64,000 bases of DNA from Candidatus Amulumruptor caecigallinarius (GTDB lineage Bacteria; Bacteroidota; Bacteroidia; Bacteroidales; Muribaculaceae). Location: positions 23,671 to 87,670 of the forward strand of contig CALUMU010000010.1 in the NCBI GenBank assembly GCA_944321825.1. The letters are read 5' to 3'. A program made the translations under genes and the position numbers. Shown piece after piece: positions 63,532 through 64,000 of the stretch (position 1 is its first letter; the number at the start of each line of letters is the position of its first letter). The notes under the pieces are model-generated. The model was not told the origin of the DNA. It saw only the letters and a program-made list of their open reading frames with translations, and ran no database searches.

Positions 63532-63562
63532 CAAAATTATCCCAACTACGTAAGACGTCCAA
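63532..63562 (-). promoter_or_regulatory. Promoter of the type A-tail gene
   Basis: Minus strand TTG (63562-63560), 20 bases, TAATTTTG (63539-63532). The rest of 63563-63916 has no gene that I can see. Confidence 0.65.
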
Positions 63563-63916
63563 TCCTTAAAAATAGTGAAACTACTCGCATCGACACCGCT
63601 CAATTAATCCGCAGCCACCTTCCCATGCCCCAAATACCCTACTTTAAGGGATTGTAAATCGTTGCCTTATAACAACTGCTGCCAAATACTATGCAGAGCA
63701 CGCCAGTCATTACGAAATTTTTCCGTAATCTTGGAATATCTTTTTTAGTGCCTTATACAAAGGACTTTGGGAGAATTACCCAATTTTGAGGTAATGACTT
63801 GGCAACTGTGCAATCTGCTGCGTTCTACCTTGAATTGCTTTCAAGTAACTCGTTTCTGTGTACAAAAATAATAGAATAATCCGATGCACACAAGGTACAT
63901 CAAAGAAAAAGTTCGA

Positions 63917-64000
63917 CTATTTGTTTAGTTTGTTTAATCGCATTACAATCGAAGTTTGACTTCTACCCATTTTGTTTGCAATATATTTGACACTCTTACC
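63917..64000 (-). CDS. C-terminus of an HTH protein, cut by window edge
   Basis: The minus-strand frame open at the right edge reads GKSVKYIANKMGRSQTSIVM then RLNKLNK and stops at TAG 63919-63917. It looks like the second half of a helix-turn-helix (IANKMGRSQTSIVMRL). The rest of the gene lies outside the window, so the family is not known. Confidence 0.5.
   Translation of the reverse strand, partial: GKSVKYIANKMGRSQTSIVMRLNKLNK

Overview
The window comes from a Bacteroidota genome, most likely a gut Bacteroidales of the Muribaculaceae type. The evidence is the promoter grammar (many genes are preceded by TTG or TTTG, 19-21 bases, then TAnnTTTG), the near absence of Shine-Dalgarno sequences, the carboxypeptidase-regulatory-domain outer-membrane barrels, type IX-secretion-like C-terminal tails, and membrane-anchored TPR-HTH regulators. 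The assignment below order level is inference. Neither end is complete: asd is cut at the left edge and an HTH gene is cut at the right edge.

Layout. 1-6.4 kb: asd, a cation:proton antiporter, tRNA-Glu, a DUF169 protein, a CAU tRNA and a secreted GH53 galactanase. 6.4-23.2 kb: an accessory region, almost all on the minus strand. It holds a peptidase-type ABC exporter, two outer-membrane barrels, a barrel-less plug protein, a radical SAM/SPASM maturase beside a GG-leader precursor peptide, a TPR-HTH membrane regulator, a small lipoprotein, duplicated small membrane proteins, and two copies of a 668-bp promoter-bearing module. 23.2-28.2 kb: threonylcarbamoyl-AMP synthase, dnaK, a small HTH protein, then a repeat-rich gap with a gene relic, a MITE and a heptamer-repeat promoter. 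28.4-34.8 kb: a TetR-controlled TolC/HlyD/ABC-2 efflux operon. 34.9-47.9 kb: VOC protein, acetyltransferase, MGMT-type protein, MATE pump, acyltransferase, bile-salt-hydrolase-like enzyme, a second barrel/TPR-HTH pair, a YafQ-type toxin-antitoxin pair, an arginase-fold enzyme divergent from an HxlR regulator and oxidoreductase, and a truncated kinase-like gene. 48-57 kb: tRNA-Arg, gpmI, a Fur-family regulator, purA, a MITE, DUF1015, a structured non-coding RNA candidate and an operon of paralogous PEGA-like secreted proteins. 57.4-64 kb: uvrA, a lytic transglycosylase, a type B sorting-domain protein, tRNA-Pro, a calycin-like protein and a type A-tail protein.

The most interesting system is the RiPP-like region at 6.4-17.4 kb. 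A 67-residue precursor with a double-glycine leader and a 45-residue core containing adjacent cysteines lies 65 bp upstream of a radical SAM/SPASM maturase. The maturase is followed 19 bp later by an outer-membrane barrel, and a C39-peptidase ABC exporter able to cut GG leaders lies on the same strand downstream. Around it, a repeated module carrying TAnnTTTG promoters, AAAAGTCC boxes and relics of a regulator and secreted genes also stands ahead of a different cargo (a lipoprotein with small membrane partners). This suggests a locus that swaps secreted cargo behind a conserved regulatory module. The product, its modification and its activity are unknown.

Most core genes are recognised with confidence from motifs read directly. 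Promoters, non-coding RNAs and the function of the accessory region are inferences from sequence pattern alone.
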